Shown: one piece after another, positions 26,073 through 37,307 of the stretch
Layout: every line of letters starts with the position of its first letter
Position numbering within the stretch: the first letter of the stretch is position 1
Assembly: GCA_964019425.1 (NCBI GenBank)
Contig: OZ025859.1
Location: forward strand, 434,001-498,000
DNA: 64,000 nucleotides
Direction: 5' to 3'
Source of the DNA: Flectonema sp. DT1601
Lineage: Eukaryota; Euglenozoa; Diplonemea; Diplonemida; Diplonemidae
Position numbers and translations under genes: made by a program
Notes under the pieces: model-generated
Told to the model about the DNA's origin: nothing
Seen by the model: only the letters and a program-made list of their open reading frames with translations
Database searches by the model: none

Positions 26073-29000
26073 CTCGGAACCTCCACAACACAGAAAGAAG
26101 AGGAAGCGGCTGGACCGACACAGGACGGATTGGGGACGACAACGCAACAATGAGACTCCCTTCGGAATTCTCGGTGGCAACGGTGAACACCACGACGATG
26201 ATGAAAAACGTCGCAGCGGTGATAGCGCTGGACGCCGACATCATCCTAGTGCAAGAGACACTTCTTTCTGAAACAGAACAGAAGAAGATGCTCAAACAAC
26301 TCGAACGAGAGGGCTGGTCGGCGGTCTTCAGCAAACCCTCCGAAAGGAGAAGAATCGACGAACGGTCTTACAAGACCACGGGTGGAGTAGCGGTCCTCGC
26401 GAAACACAACGCTCCGATTAGAAGGATCAGAGGACCGAAGGTACTCGAAGACTCCGGAAGATACGTACACGCTGGCGTAGCATACGGAAAAGGCAAGGTT
26501 CTACATGCCATTTCGTTCTACGGAGATGTACGATCAGAAGCGAACACGGAAGAACTCCTGAAACTGACTCTCCGGGAAGCGGCAGCGCTGGGGGATGTGC
26601 CAGTGTTGATCGGTGGTGATTTCAACATGGACACCCGCGAATCCGCTTGCATTCAACTAGCGACGAGCCAAGGACTTTGGACCGATTGCGCGGTAGCGAT
26701 GAACAGCGCCGAACCGACCTGCACGGGCGGACTGGGTTTGAGAAGAATCGACGCCGTCCTGTTGAACAACACGGCTGCGGCGGCCATAACAGCGGAGTCT
26801 AGGACCCAGACTCTAAGCGACACCGGAATCCCGACACATAAACCGGTGATGGTCAACCACCTACGACTGAAGGCATACGACGGGAAAACGCAGCATATGC
26901 CGAAACCCAGGCAATTCGACACGGAGCATCTACGTCCGGATGTGAAGCTTGCCCAGAAGATCTTGAAGGATTCGAACCGGGATTGGGAGAAGGCATGTGT
27001 AGCGAAGAACACCGACTCGATGCTGCGGATCATCGGGAACGACGTCGAGGAATACTTTCTGAAGAAGAACGACATCTCCGATAAAGAGAGGAAGAAATAC
27101 CTCGGAAGAGGGAAAGCCCAAACGCCGAAGAACCGTTCCCGCGCACCGAAACAAGCAGGGACGAACGGAGCACTGGACGGTTGGACGGTGAACAACCTAC
27201 GACTGCTAAGGATTCTGGAAGAACTGAGGAGATTGATGAAAGACCAGGAAGGACCCTCCGTGACTCCAACCACAATCGAACACTTGTGGAAGAAGGCGAA
27301 GAAGATCGACCCGACGCTCCCGGAAGAGATCCCGGATAGGGAAGGCATCACCAGGCAATGCAATGATCTGAGAAGGGAACAAACGAGTTCCCTGACGGAC
27401 ATAAAGCATGAGCGCGTGAGGATGTGGAAACGCAGGATGGTGGACTGCTGGTACGAGGATCCGGGAAGGATCTTCCGTTGGGTGAAGGACGCCCATCAGA
27501 CACAGACCCTCTTGATGCAAAAAGAAGACGGCAACTGGACGGCGAATTGCGGAGAAATGGATGCGGAGATGCAGAATGCCTGGAGAGACATATTGCAGAA
27601 ATACCGCGAGGATCCGCAACCGGACTGGGAATCGTTTCGTGAGAGATACGGCAAGTATATCGAGAACCATCCGATGATATGCGAAGACATCTCGGAGAAA
27701 GATGTGAAGGAAGCGCTGTCGAGAACGAGCTCGCGGAAGGCAGCTGGAACCGACGGATTCCGTGTCTCAGAATTGAAAGCACTCCCGGAGATCATGCTAC
27801 CGAGAATAGCGTTCTTTCTCAACACCGTGGAGGAGATGGGATGGCCTGAAGCGATGCTATGCGCACTGGTGTCAACGATTCCGAAAGGAGCAGGAACAGG
27901 CCCTCTGGAACAGCGACCAATCACGGTAACCTCGGCGCTGTACAGGCTCTGGGGTGCGATCAGACTGAAGACTGACGTGATGGATTGGCAAGAAGATTGG
28001 GCCCACAAAGGCCAAACCGGATTCAGGAAGGGGAAATCAACCCACGACCTGAGTTGGAAACTGGCTTTGGAAGTGGAACTAGCTACCCTGTCCGGGAAAG
28101 AAATCGCGGGGGTTACCACCGACTTCAAGAAATGCTTCGACCTGGTACCGCACGGCATCCTCTTAAGTTTGGTTGAAGCCATGGGGATCTCGGATAGGAT
28201 ATTGAAACCTATTCGGGACGTCTACGACAACCTGACCAGGAGGTTCAAATTCGCATCGGGGGTCGGAAAGCCATTCAAAACCACCAATGGAATACTGCAA
28301 GGTTGCCCTCTGAGCGTAGTGCTGTTCAATGCACTATGCTCTATCCTCAGCAAGGCGATTGAGCAAGAATCGGGTATCAAGCCTGAATCGTACGCGGATG
28401 ATCTGACGCTGGTGGGAGCCAGAGAAGACCTACAGAAGGGTGTCGACATCGTAGCCGAATACTGCACAGTGACGGGACAACAGCTGGCACCTCACAAATG
28501 CAACTGGTTCTCCAACCGGGAAGAGAACGGACACGAAATAGAGATGAACGGAGTGACCCTCGAATTCTCGAAACACGTCGACATCGTAGGAAGTCACATC
28601 GAGATGAACGGGAACACCCGCCGTACGGGTCAGGGAAGGATCACGAAGGAACTCCTCGAGAGAGCGAGAAGGATCAAACTGCTACCCCTGAAGTAGCAGC
28701 AATCTTTAATAGGAAGGTAAAAGGGAGTAAACTATCGAACACGATAGGATTATCTCTACTGTGCAAGGGACACTGCGTGAACCCGGACACCTATATAACC
28801 TACAACAGGCTATCGATGTTCGTACGGATGCTCGACAAATTCCGAGAAAGAATAATCGATACATGGAGGAAGGCGAAAGAATCCACCCGAACGAGAGGCC
28901 CTATCGGATTGGTGATGGAATCACTACGGAGAATGGGATGGAGCTGGGAATCACCGTTGGAAATCAAAACACCGACGAAGACCTTCAACATGAACGAGCT

Positions 29001-30769
29001 GGAACTGGGAGCCTGGCAGCACGAGATCCGTGAAAGCTGCAGGCTGATCGAGTGGAAGAAGGTCACTAAACAGAGAGTGAACCTGAAAGGAATCGAAAGC
29101 GGTATCGACAGAGGGGAAACCCTCCAAATACTGAAGTTGGAGAAGGGACTGCCGTTGGAAAGAGGGGTTGTCAGGAGCATTATGATGGACGACATCTTTA
29201 CCAATGAGAATGCCGGAGGTGGGGACAAGACGTGCAAGAACTGTACGGAGGATGGTGAGGAAAAGGTGGAATCCCTTGACCACAACTTCTGGATATGCAC
29301 ATCATACGACGAAATCCGTTCTGAATTTCCTGACGTAATGCATGTTTACTCAGAATCCTGGCCACCATGTCTGAGACTCTGCGGGATAAAACCTCTGGAA
29401 ATGGAACTTCCGAACGGAATCACTGGGAGGATGCAACTGATGTTGGCGCGAATCAGACTCGAGAGAGACAGAAGACGTTGCGATCGGACGGCACGACCGA
29501 CCACCACACTGAAATACGCCGGCGACTGGAGCTCCGAAGAGATGATCTCGTACCCCAACAACCTGGCCCGATACATGCCTAACTACCGAGCCTGGCCGGG
29601 ATGCAATACGAGAGAAACATACCTCGCGATTGCAAGCTACTTGAACAGGATCAAGTGGGCGGCAAGGAAGGACGGGAACGGGATCACCTTCCTGGAAATG
29701 GCGGTGGACTTCGAGATCTGCACGGGAATCAGATTGAAAGAAGCCACCACCAGCCACACCGAAAGCACCCACCCGATTTCAATGGACAAGAAATCGAGAA
29801 CCTTCGCCAACCTACTGGTGAAGATAGACAGGATCGCGAAGGAAATGGACGGACCGGACAAGAGAATCTACCCCGATGGCAACATCAAGGAAGTGATCAA
29901 ATCTCTACGACCGCTGGACGGACCGAGAATTGCGGGAATCGACAGGAGATCGACGTTCCTCGGAGGTGAAGAATCTGCCCGGAAGGTAGAAGACCTGATC
30001 TCGGACGCACACGAGAAGAAAGACCTGTACCCCGAACAACCTTTCGGCAGCAACACGTTCATCGAACACCCGCCGGGATGGGAAAAGAAAGCTGACATTT
30101 GGAGGAAGACTGCTTCCGAGGAACCCTCACCTGAATGGGATGCGAGATGGACGGTGATGCGCGAACAAGAGGACTCAGTTGTGGCCCCGGAGGAAGCAAC
30201 GAAGAGACCACCGCCACTAGGAAAAAAGCCACCACCGGTATGCAAACTTCACCGCAAGGGGAAGTGCGCGACATGCGACAACGCGGTGGAAGTGGCAATC
30301 TACGAATGCTGCTACAACCACCACCGAAATGACGAATCAGACGGACTGACCCCCGTCTGGGACTTCTGTACGAAGCACAGAATGACGGCATGCGGGAGTT
30401 GCTACTCGCAGAGGAAGACAGCCGACACCTGCTGCGGGAAGTACCATCACAGGTGCAAACAACACGACAGACCGATCTGTCAAAGCTGCGGTCGCAACGC
30501 GAACCGGTCGCACCGACTGGCATCCTGGTGCTGCTCACACAAACACCACGGACAACTGCCACCGAAACCTGCCCCTAAACGGAAGACGAAGAAGGAAGTG
30601 AAGGGACAGGGAACCCTGCTGGGCCTTGGTTTCACCAAGGAAAAGACGGGAGACGTCGAGGGGAGACGGGAGGGTAAGGGCCTGACCTAGATAGGTCGGA
30701 AAAGTGTCGCATCATCCGACAGAGCTGTCTTTGTACAGACTGGGTGACGGCACTCAAAACTAATCATAT
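23860..30769 (+). mobile_element. Large LINE, copy 2, 6.9 kb
   Basis: Same element, same 21-base target duplication (23839-23859 and 30770-30790) and same ends as copy 1. Relative to copy 1 it lacks 112 bases within ORF2 (junction near 28696). Host sequence on both sides differs from copy 1: another start allele upstream and module E rather than H downstream. Confidence 0.9.
26069..30690 (+). pseudogene. LINE ORF2, copy 2, frameshifted by a 112-base deletion
   Basis: Endonuclease and reverse transcriptase motifs, including SYADDL, are intact up to residue 876. There 112 bases present in copy 1 (14382-14493) are missing, shifting the frame; the C-terminal part with the Cys/His-rich region is open in the other frame to 30690. 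This copy probably cannot make full-length enzyme. Confidence 0.85.
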
Positions 30770-31746
30770 AGGAGTGGCAGGGGGAACTGGAGAAGATCGC
30801 ATTCAAGGAGGGCGACCATGCTGGGATATCTGATGAAAAGCAAGAATATCGCATGAACCAGTGCAAGGAGAACATTGCTAAAGCCGAGGCAGCCTTAGAG
30901 AAACTAAGAAGTGGTGAAGATGTGGCAACGAAGTTGGCTGCCGTCCGGGGTGGGAAAGTACCCGCTGAAACCACACCTCCAACCCGAGAATTACAGCAAC
31001 TAATGATCTCGAACTCCCCTGCTTTGGATGGGCCTGTTAGAGCTTCGGCTGCTGGTAAGTCTGCAAATAGCGCTGAAAGCCAGACAATTGATTCCGTTTT
31101 TTGTAAATTGAATGAAAATACCAAGTGGATGCCCTTTGACACAATCCCATCAACTGAAAAAACACCAACCACCTTGTTTGGAATCTTATTGTCACAACAG
31201 AGATTATTGCGTTTAGAATCGTGTTTTTCGAATCAAAATTACAAGTTCACCAGAGAATTTGTTACACCCTCAGGAGTTACAAGATCACTCTCCGGTATTC
31301 CTGATTATTTGGTGTGTCTTAGTTCAAGCTTCGACAAGATCAAGCCAGCTAAAGGTTGCGGGCTCGATGTCTTGCATGACACTCGTAAAAAGCTGAAGGT
31401 TGTACTTATCAAACACGAATCCGGCGATAAGGGTCGCGATGAATCTATTAAGCAGCTTGCTGTTACAATGTGGTGTTTCAATAAAGAACGTGTGAACAGG
31501 AAGATACCACTCTATGGGATTGTAATTTGCAATAATGGTCTCATTCACCCGCTGAAGCTAACCACCACCAATGATGGACAGGAGCAGATACATACTGATG
31601 GGTGCTTATCGTCAGGTTACGTGGATAAGCTATGTCTGGCAATGCTTAAACAGAAAGTCGATGAAGCGGAATGTTGGAATGTTAATGAAGTCGCACCGAC
31701 TAGGAAGAAGAAGGCCAACAAGGTGAAGCGAAAAAAGCATGCATAA
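30770..31746 (+). pseudogene. 3' remainder of the LINE-split module E gene
   Basis: After the right target duplication the coil continues (short cassette) and runs without intron into module E, ending TAA at 31746. From the internal ATG at 30853 a 297-aa product remains possible. The 5' start belongs to the exon before the LINE at 23754. Module E is described at 33944. Confidence 0.8.
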
Positions 31747-32187
31747 GTTAGTTTGTTTTTAGACTTGCACTTCCCCTGCAATACCGGCTTCTCGTAACTT
31801 TTTGGTTTGACTTCTTATGTTCCCGGTTGTCGCCAGTAGTAAAAATATGATGAATAAACTGAGTTCGAAAATCCAGACGTCTTCAGTAGCGGTTTTCTTT
31901 TAGGCCCGCACGTCTTTAGATTTTTTTCAACCTTCTACTTAGATCTTTCTTTTCTATTTGGCATACCCACTTGATTCTTATTCCTATTCCCACCCTTGTT
32001 ACTTTTCTTTCCACTCGGGAGATCCCTAAGTTTCTCTTTCATTTTCCTTCTCTCCCCTTTGCTTTTATTCTATTTCTTCAATAAGTTTTCTGCTGAAAGA
32101 AGACAACAAATCGGAAATAATCAAAAATACCAAGAGTCACCGCAATCATCTCTTCACAATACAGGGACACCATTGCAATTGCAATGA
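31747..32187 (+). other. 3' UTR of module E and pyrimidine-rich spacer
   Basis: AATAAA lies at 31853-31858, about 110 bases after the stop, a good polyadenylation signal. A pyrimidine-rich stretch (about 31920-32085) follows; it is open as MLLFFPLGRSLSFSF, but that looks like a shadow of the pyrimidine run rather than a signal peptide. Then comes FSAERRQQIGNNQKYQESPQ, in frame with block Z but separated from it by one stop. Confidence 0.55.
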
Positions 32188-32751
32188 GATCATCAGGACA
32201 TCAGCGACCCTTTACATCATTCAGCAGATCCAAGCAATCGATTGATTTTGGATCCAATTCACCATCAGATGTATGATGGACGCGGGGGAGGGAATGTCTG
32301 TGGTGTTACATTTTTTATGGATGATAGTGATCACAACACAAGAGAACAGACTACTACCTTACACGTTTTGTATGCCAATGCCAATGCAGCGGGTTACTCA
32401 GGAAGCCTTCGCAATGCAACTTTCAAGAGCACCAATCACTATACTGTTCAAATCCAGCACCCTGAACCTCAAGACTTTTTCAAGGGCTTGGTTACAGTGA
32501 AAACGGGTGGTGAAGGGTTTTCGGAAATCGTGGAGTGGGCCAAAAAAGTCGCACCTATAACCTCTGAAGCCAGCACCCCTGAAAAGAAAGAACAAAACAG
32601 AATGGAAGATGCATACATGCCACACAAACCTAGTTCTCCACCAGAAGGCCAGCAAAGCGGTGGTATTAACAGCTTCTCCAAAAAAGGGCCGTGTCGGTAC
32701 TTCAATAATGGTGGCTGTGTGTGGGGTAATAAATGTTGGTTTTCACACTGA
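32188..32751 (+). CDS. Block Z fused in frame to the CCCH tail
   Basis: An open frame without an ATG near its front. The first part (NVCGVTFFMDDSDHNT to QIQHPEPQ) is of unknown family. After HPEPQ it passes via DFFKGLVTVKTGG into the exact module H linker and the CCCH finger. The native continuation of Z seems to be ELHKYLNARHN (22041-22181, minus). Five copies carry this fusion and all are in frame. It probably needs an upstream exon to be translated. Confidence 0.5.
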   Translation, partial: DHQDISDPLHHSADPSNRLILDPIHHQMYDGRGGGNVCGVTFFMDDSDHNTREQTTTLHVLYANANAAGYSGSLRNATFKSTNHYTVQIQHPEPQDFFKGLVTVKTGGEGFSEIVEWAKKVAPITSEASTPEKKEQNRMEDAYMPHKPSSPPEGQQSGGINSFSKKGPCRYFNNGGCVWGNKCWFSH

Positions 32752-33943
32752 CTTTCAACTTTATTATTAAGTGAACAGTGGACAAGACTCTTCATGCTTT
32801 CCTCTTTGGAAATATTGAGCCACTAGTCCACTAAAAAACCATTTTACGTTTGCCATCTCTCATCTCAGCTGTGGTCTCAGAAGTGGACTAGTTCAACTGC
32901 AGTTAACACAGCTTTTAAGTGTTACATTTAACACAGCTTGTGTTTTGCAGGTTCACAAACACAATCCTCTATATGTTAATCTAACAAGAAGTAAGCTTTT
33001 GGCATAACCCCATTCTTTGGACAGTGTTAGCAGTTCTGAATTGCTTTCATCCTTTCCGAGTTGCAACCCAAAAATTCGAAAACAAATATCCCTTTTTAAC
33101 TGACTCTCTTGCTTTACCAAAATGGGTTCTGGAATATTCTGATCAAAATCCGCTTTGCTTTCCTCCAAATGGAAAACAAGACGACCGGATGTTTGAATTT
33201 CGGTCATTGTCCAAGTAAAATAGAACGTAGTTCTTCAAATTACTTCCCTGATTAGGGCTAGGAAGAGAAAGTGAATACATAATGCAAATCAATGCATTTT
33301 TTTATTAAAAAAAGCTTTCCCTCACACAAAAGTTCTGTTGCCTGTGCTTTAAATCTTGTGGCTTGAGTAAGTTTTAACTGTCTGAAAAGAAAAGCATTCC
33401 AAAAGAAAGTAACAGATATCCTTGATGAATAGTCGGTGATCATATGTAATACATGTGCTTACTCTTCTTCTCTTTCTCACAGATTTACATATGTGACAGT
33501 GCAGGATACATCTCGACGGGTTAAGTCCTTAGATTTCAGTTGATAAAATTAATTTAGGACTATATAACTTCTGGTTTATCATGTGTTCTTTACTTTATTA
33601 CACTTTCCAGCTACCAGCCCTAGTATGTACACGATCGAAAGAACTTTCGGATGATGCATATGAACTTGCACACTATGTCTGCGTCACTTGGCTGACCACT
33701 CGCTACGTTGACACTTGCACTTCCGGAAGCTGTTACGGTATTGTTGTCACCAGTCATTTGTATATTAATGTAATAAAACTTCTCATCCTATTATTCTCTC
33801 CAATTGCGTTGTGCTGTTAGTGCTGATAATCCCGAGTGCATTACAGAGAGAGATGGAATGAAGGAATATGAATGATGCCTTGTTGTTTAATGAGAAATGC
33901 TTAATCCGCGATCCACTAATTTTTCCTCTTCCAGCCGAACAAC
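32752..33943. repeat. Standard spacer unit
   Basis: Hairpin flank, 84-aa minus ORF (32953-33207), AT-rich spacer, 45-aa minus ORF (33620-33757) and the 142-bp 5' flank. Confidence 0.7.
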
Positions 33944-35110
33944 ATGTCAAGCGATGAATTGAAGCTTGTTATGGAGCTTGCCCAGGCTGATGTGGAGAAG
34001 AGGGAGTTGGTGTTGAAGCAGGAGATCAAGGAGTGGCAGGGGGAACTTGGGAAGAAGGTGCTTAATCTAAAGTATGCGAAAGTAGCTCGTGCTTCGGAAA
34101 CATTTGGGGTATTCAAACTTGAAGATCTTCAAGTTAAGTGTCTGATCAAGGCGGAGCTAAGTGAAAATGAGCAAATAGCCTTGGGCCTTGACTATAGCAT
34201 CGGAGAACTTGAAGGAGAAGCTGCTGTAGTCAAGGAGAACATCGCAAAAGCCGAGGCAGCCTTAGAGAAACTAAGAAGTGGTGAAGATGTGGCAACGAAG
34301 TTGGCTGCAGTCCGGGGTGGGAAAGTACCCGCTGAAACCACACCTCCAACCCGGGGATTACAGCAGATGATGATTTCGAACTCCCCTGCTTTGGATGGGC
34401 CTGTTAGAGCTTCGGCTGCTGGTAAGTCTGCAAATAGCGCTGAAAGCCAGACAATTGATTCCGTTTTTTGTAAATTGAATGAAAATACCATGTGGATGCC
34501 CTTTGACACAATCCCATCAACTGAAAAAACACCAACCACCTTGTTTGGAATCTTATTGTCACAACAGAGATTATTGCGTTTAGAAATGTGTTTCTCGAAT
34601 CAAAATTACAAGTTCACCAGAGAATTTGCTACACCCTCAGGAGTTACAAGATCACTCTCCGGTATTCCTGATTATTTGGTGTGTCTTAGTTCAAGCTTCG
34701 ACAAGATCAAGCCAGCTAAAGGTTGCGGGCTCGATGTCTTGCATGACACTCGTAAAAAGCTGAAGGTTGTACTTATCGAACAGGAATCCGGAGATAAGGG
34801 TCGCGATGAATCTATTAAGCAGCTTGCTGTTACAATGTGGTGTTTCAATAAAGAACGTGTGAACAGGAAGATACCACTCTATGGGATTGTAATTTGCAAT
34901 AATGGTCTCATTCACCCGCTGAAGCTAACCACCACCAATGATGGACAGGAGCAGATACATACTGATGGGTGCTTATCGTCAGGTTACGTGGATAAGCTAT
35001 GTCTGGCAATGCTTAAACAGAAAGTCGATGAAGCGGAATGTTGGAATGTTAATGAAGTCGCACCGACTAGGAAGAAGGCCAACAAGGTGAAGCGAAAAAA
35101 GCATGCATAA
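33944..35110 (+). CDS. Coiled coil plus PD-(D/E)XK-like nuclease (module E), 388 aa
   Basis: Single exon from MSSDELK. Residues 1-115 are coiled coil with the long cassette. A Pro/Thr/Ser linker (130-170) leads to a compact domain (175-365). Asp243 in SGIPDYLVCLS, the strand LKVVLIEQESG (273-283) and Gln293 in ESIKQLA match the order of PD-(D/E)XK nucleases, with E-x-E instead of E-x-K. The last 14 residues (TRKKANKVKRKKHA) are a likely nuclear localisation signal. The family cuts DNA with metal ions; activity is not provable here. A consensus donor GTAAGT lies in the linker (TGCTGGTAAGTCTGC), so alternative splicing is possible. AATAAA at 35217-35222. Confidence 0.7.
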   Translation: MSSDELKLVMELAQADVEKRELVLKQEIKEWQGELGKKVLNLKYAKVARASETFGVFKLEDLQVKCLIKAELSENEQIALGLDYSIGELEGEAAVVKENIAKAEAALEKLRSGEDVATKLAAVRGGKVPAETTPPTRGLQQMMISNSPALDGPVRASAAGKSANSAESQTIDSVFCKLNENTMWMPFDTIPSTEKTPTTLFGILLSQQRLLRLEMCFSNQNYKFTREFATPSGVTRSLSGIPDYLVCLSSSFDKIKPAKGCGLDVLHDTRKKLKVVLIEQESGDKGRDESIKQLAVTMWCFNKERVNRKIPLYGIVICNNGLIHPLKLTTTNDGQEQIHTDGCLSSGYVDKLCLAMLKQKVDEAECWNVNEVAPTRKKANKVKRKKHA

Positions 35111-35551
35111 GTTAGTTTGTTTTTAGACTTGCACTTCCCCTGCAATACCGGCTTCTCGTAACTTTTTGGTTTGACTTCTTATGTTCCCGGTTGTCGCCAG
35201 TAGTAAAAATATGATGAATAAACTGAGTTCGAAAATCCAGACTTCTTCAGTAGCGGTTTTCTTTTAGGCCCGCACGTCTTTAGATTTTTTTCAACCTTCT
35301 ACTTAGATATTTCTTTTCTATTTGGCATACCCACTTGATTCTTATTCCTATTCCCACCCTTGTTACTTTTCTTTCCACTCGGGAGATCCCTAAGTTTCTC
35401 TTTCATTTTCCTTCTCTCCCCTTTGCTTTTATTCTATTTCTTCAATGAGTTTTCTGCTGAAAGAAGACAACAAATCGGAAATAATCAAAAATACCAAGAG
35501 TCACCGCAATCATCTCTTCACAATACAGGGACACCATTGCAATTGCAATGA
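35111..35551 (+). other. 3' UTR of module E and pyrimidine-rich spacer
   Basis: As at 31747-32187, with AATAAA at 35217-35222. Confidence 0.5.
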
Positions 35552-36115
35552 GATCATCAGGACATCAGCGACCCTTTACATCATTCAGCAGATCCAAGCA
35601 ATCGATTGATTTTGGATCCAATTCACCATCAGATGTATGATGCACGCGGGGGAGGGAATGTCTGTGGTGTTACATTTTTTATGGATGATAGTGATCACAA
35701 CACAAGAGAACAGACTACTACCTTACACGTTTTGTATGCCAATGCCAATGCAGCGGGTTACTCAGGAAGCCTTCGCAATGCAACTTTCAAGAGCACCAAT
35801 CACTATACTGTTCAAATCCAGCACCCTGAACCTCAAGACTTTTTCAAGGGCTTGGTTACAGTGAAAACGGGTGGTGAAGGGTTTTCGGAAATCGTGGAGT
35901 GGGCCAAAAAAGTCGCACCTATAACCTCTGAAGCCAGCACCCCTGAAAAGAAAGAACAAAACAGAATGGAAGATGCATACATGCCACACAAACCTAGTTC
36001 TCCACCAGAAGGCCAGCAAAGCGGTGGTATTAACAGCTTCTCCAAAAAAGGGCCGTGTCGGTACTTCAATAATGGTGGCTGTGTGCGGGGTAATAAATGT
36101 TGGTTTTCACACTGA
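35552..36115 (+). CDS. Block Z-CCCH fusion ORF
   Basis: Same fusion as 32188-32751, with minor substitutions (MYDARGG for MYDGRGG; VRGNK in the finger). In frame throughout. Confidence 0.5.
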   Translation, partial: DHQDISDPLHHSADPSNRLILDPIHHQMYDARGGGNVCGVTFFMDDSDHNTREQTTTLHVLYANANAAGYSGSLRNATFKSTNHYTVQIQHPEPQDFFKGLVTVKTGGEGFSEIVEWAKKVAPITSEASTPEKKEQNRMEDAYMPHKPSSPPEGQQSGGINSFSKKGPCRYFNNGGCVRGNKCWFSH

Positions 36116-37307
36116 CTTTCAACTTTATTATTAAGTGAACAGTGGACAAGACTCTTCATGCTTTCCTCTTTGGAAATATTGAGCCACTAGTCCACTAAAA
36201 AACCATTTTACGTTTGCCATCTCTCATCTCAGCTGTGGTCTCAGAAGTGGACTAGTTCAACTGCAGTTAACACAGCTTTTAAGTGTTACATTTAACACAG
36301 CTTGTGTTTTGCAGGTTCACAAACACAATCCTCTATATGTTAATCTAACAAGAAGTAAGCTTTTGGCATAACCCCATTCTTTGGACAGTGTTAGCAGTTC
36401 TGAATTGCTTTCATCCTTTCCGAGTTGCAACCCAAAAATTCGAAAACAAATATCCCTTTTTAACTGACTCTCTTGCTTTACCAAAATGGGTTCTGGAATA
36501 TTCTGATCAAAATCCGCTTTGCTTTCCTCCAAATGGAAAACAAGACGACCGGATGTTTGAATTTCGGTCATTGTCCAAGTAAAATAGAACGTAGTTCTTC
36601 AAATTACTTCCCTGATTAGGGCTAAGAAGAGAAAGTGAATACATAATGCAAATCAATGCATTTTTTTATTAAAAAAAGCTTTCCCTCACACAAAAGTTCT
36701 GTTGCCTGTGCTTTAAATCTTGTGGCTTGAGTAAGTTTTAACTGTCTGAAAAGAAAAGCATTCCAAAAGAAAGTAACAGATATCCTTGATGAATAGTCGG
36801 TGATCATATGTAATACATGTGCTTACTCTTCTTCTCTTTCTCACAGATTTACATATGTGACAGTGCAGGATACATCTCGACGGGTTAAGTCTTTAGATTT
36901 CAGTTGATAAAATTAATTTAGGACTATATAACTTCTGGTTTATCATGTGTTCTTTACTTTATTACACTTTCCAGCTACCAGCCCTAGTATGTACACGATC
37001 GAAAGAACTTTCGGATGATGCATATGAACTTGCACACTATGTCTGCGTCACTTGGCTGACCACTCGCTACGTTGACACTTGCACTTCCGGAAGCTGTTAC
37101 GGTATTGTTGTCACCAGTCATTTGTATATTAATGTAATAAAACTTCTCATCCTATTATTCTCTCCAATTGCGTTGTGCTGTTAGTGCTGATAATCCCGAG
37201 TGCATTACAGAGAGAGATGGAATGAAGGAATATGAATGATGCCTTGTTGTTTAATGAGAAATGCTTAATCCGCGATCCACTAATTTTTCCTCTTCCAGCC
37301 GAACAAC
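36116..37307. repeat. Standard spacer unit
   Basis: Contains the 84-aa minus ORF (36317-36571) and the 45-aa minus ORF (36984-37121), then the 5' flank. Confidence 0.7.

Noticed and set aside
31996-32187. 63-aa hydrophobic ORF starting MLLFFPLGRSLSFSF, resembling a signal peptide (repeated in each E unit)
   Set aside because: It is mostly a translated pyrimidine run and has no cleavage site or convincing mature protein; the second half may belong to an exon of block Z.
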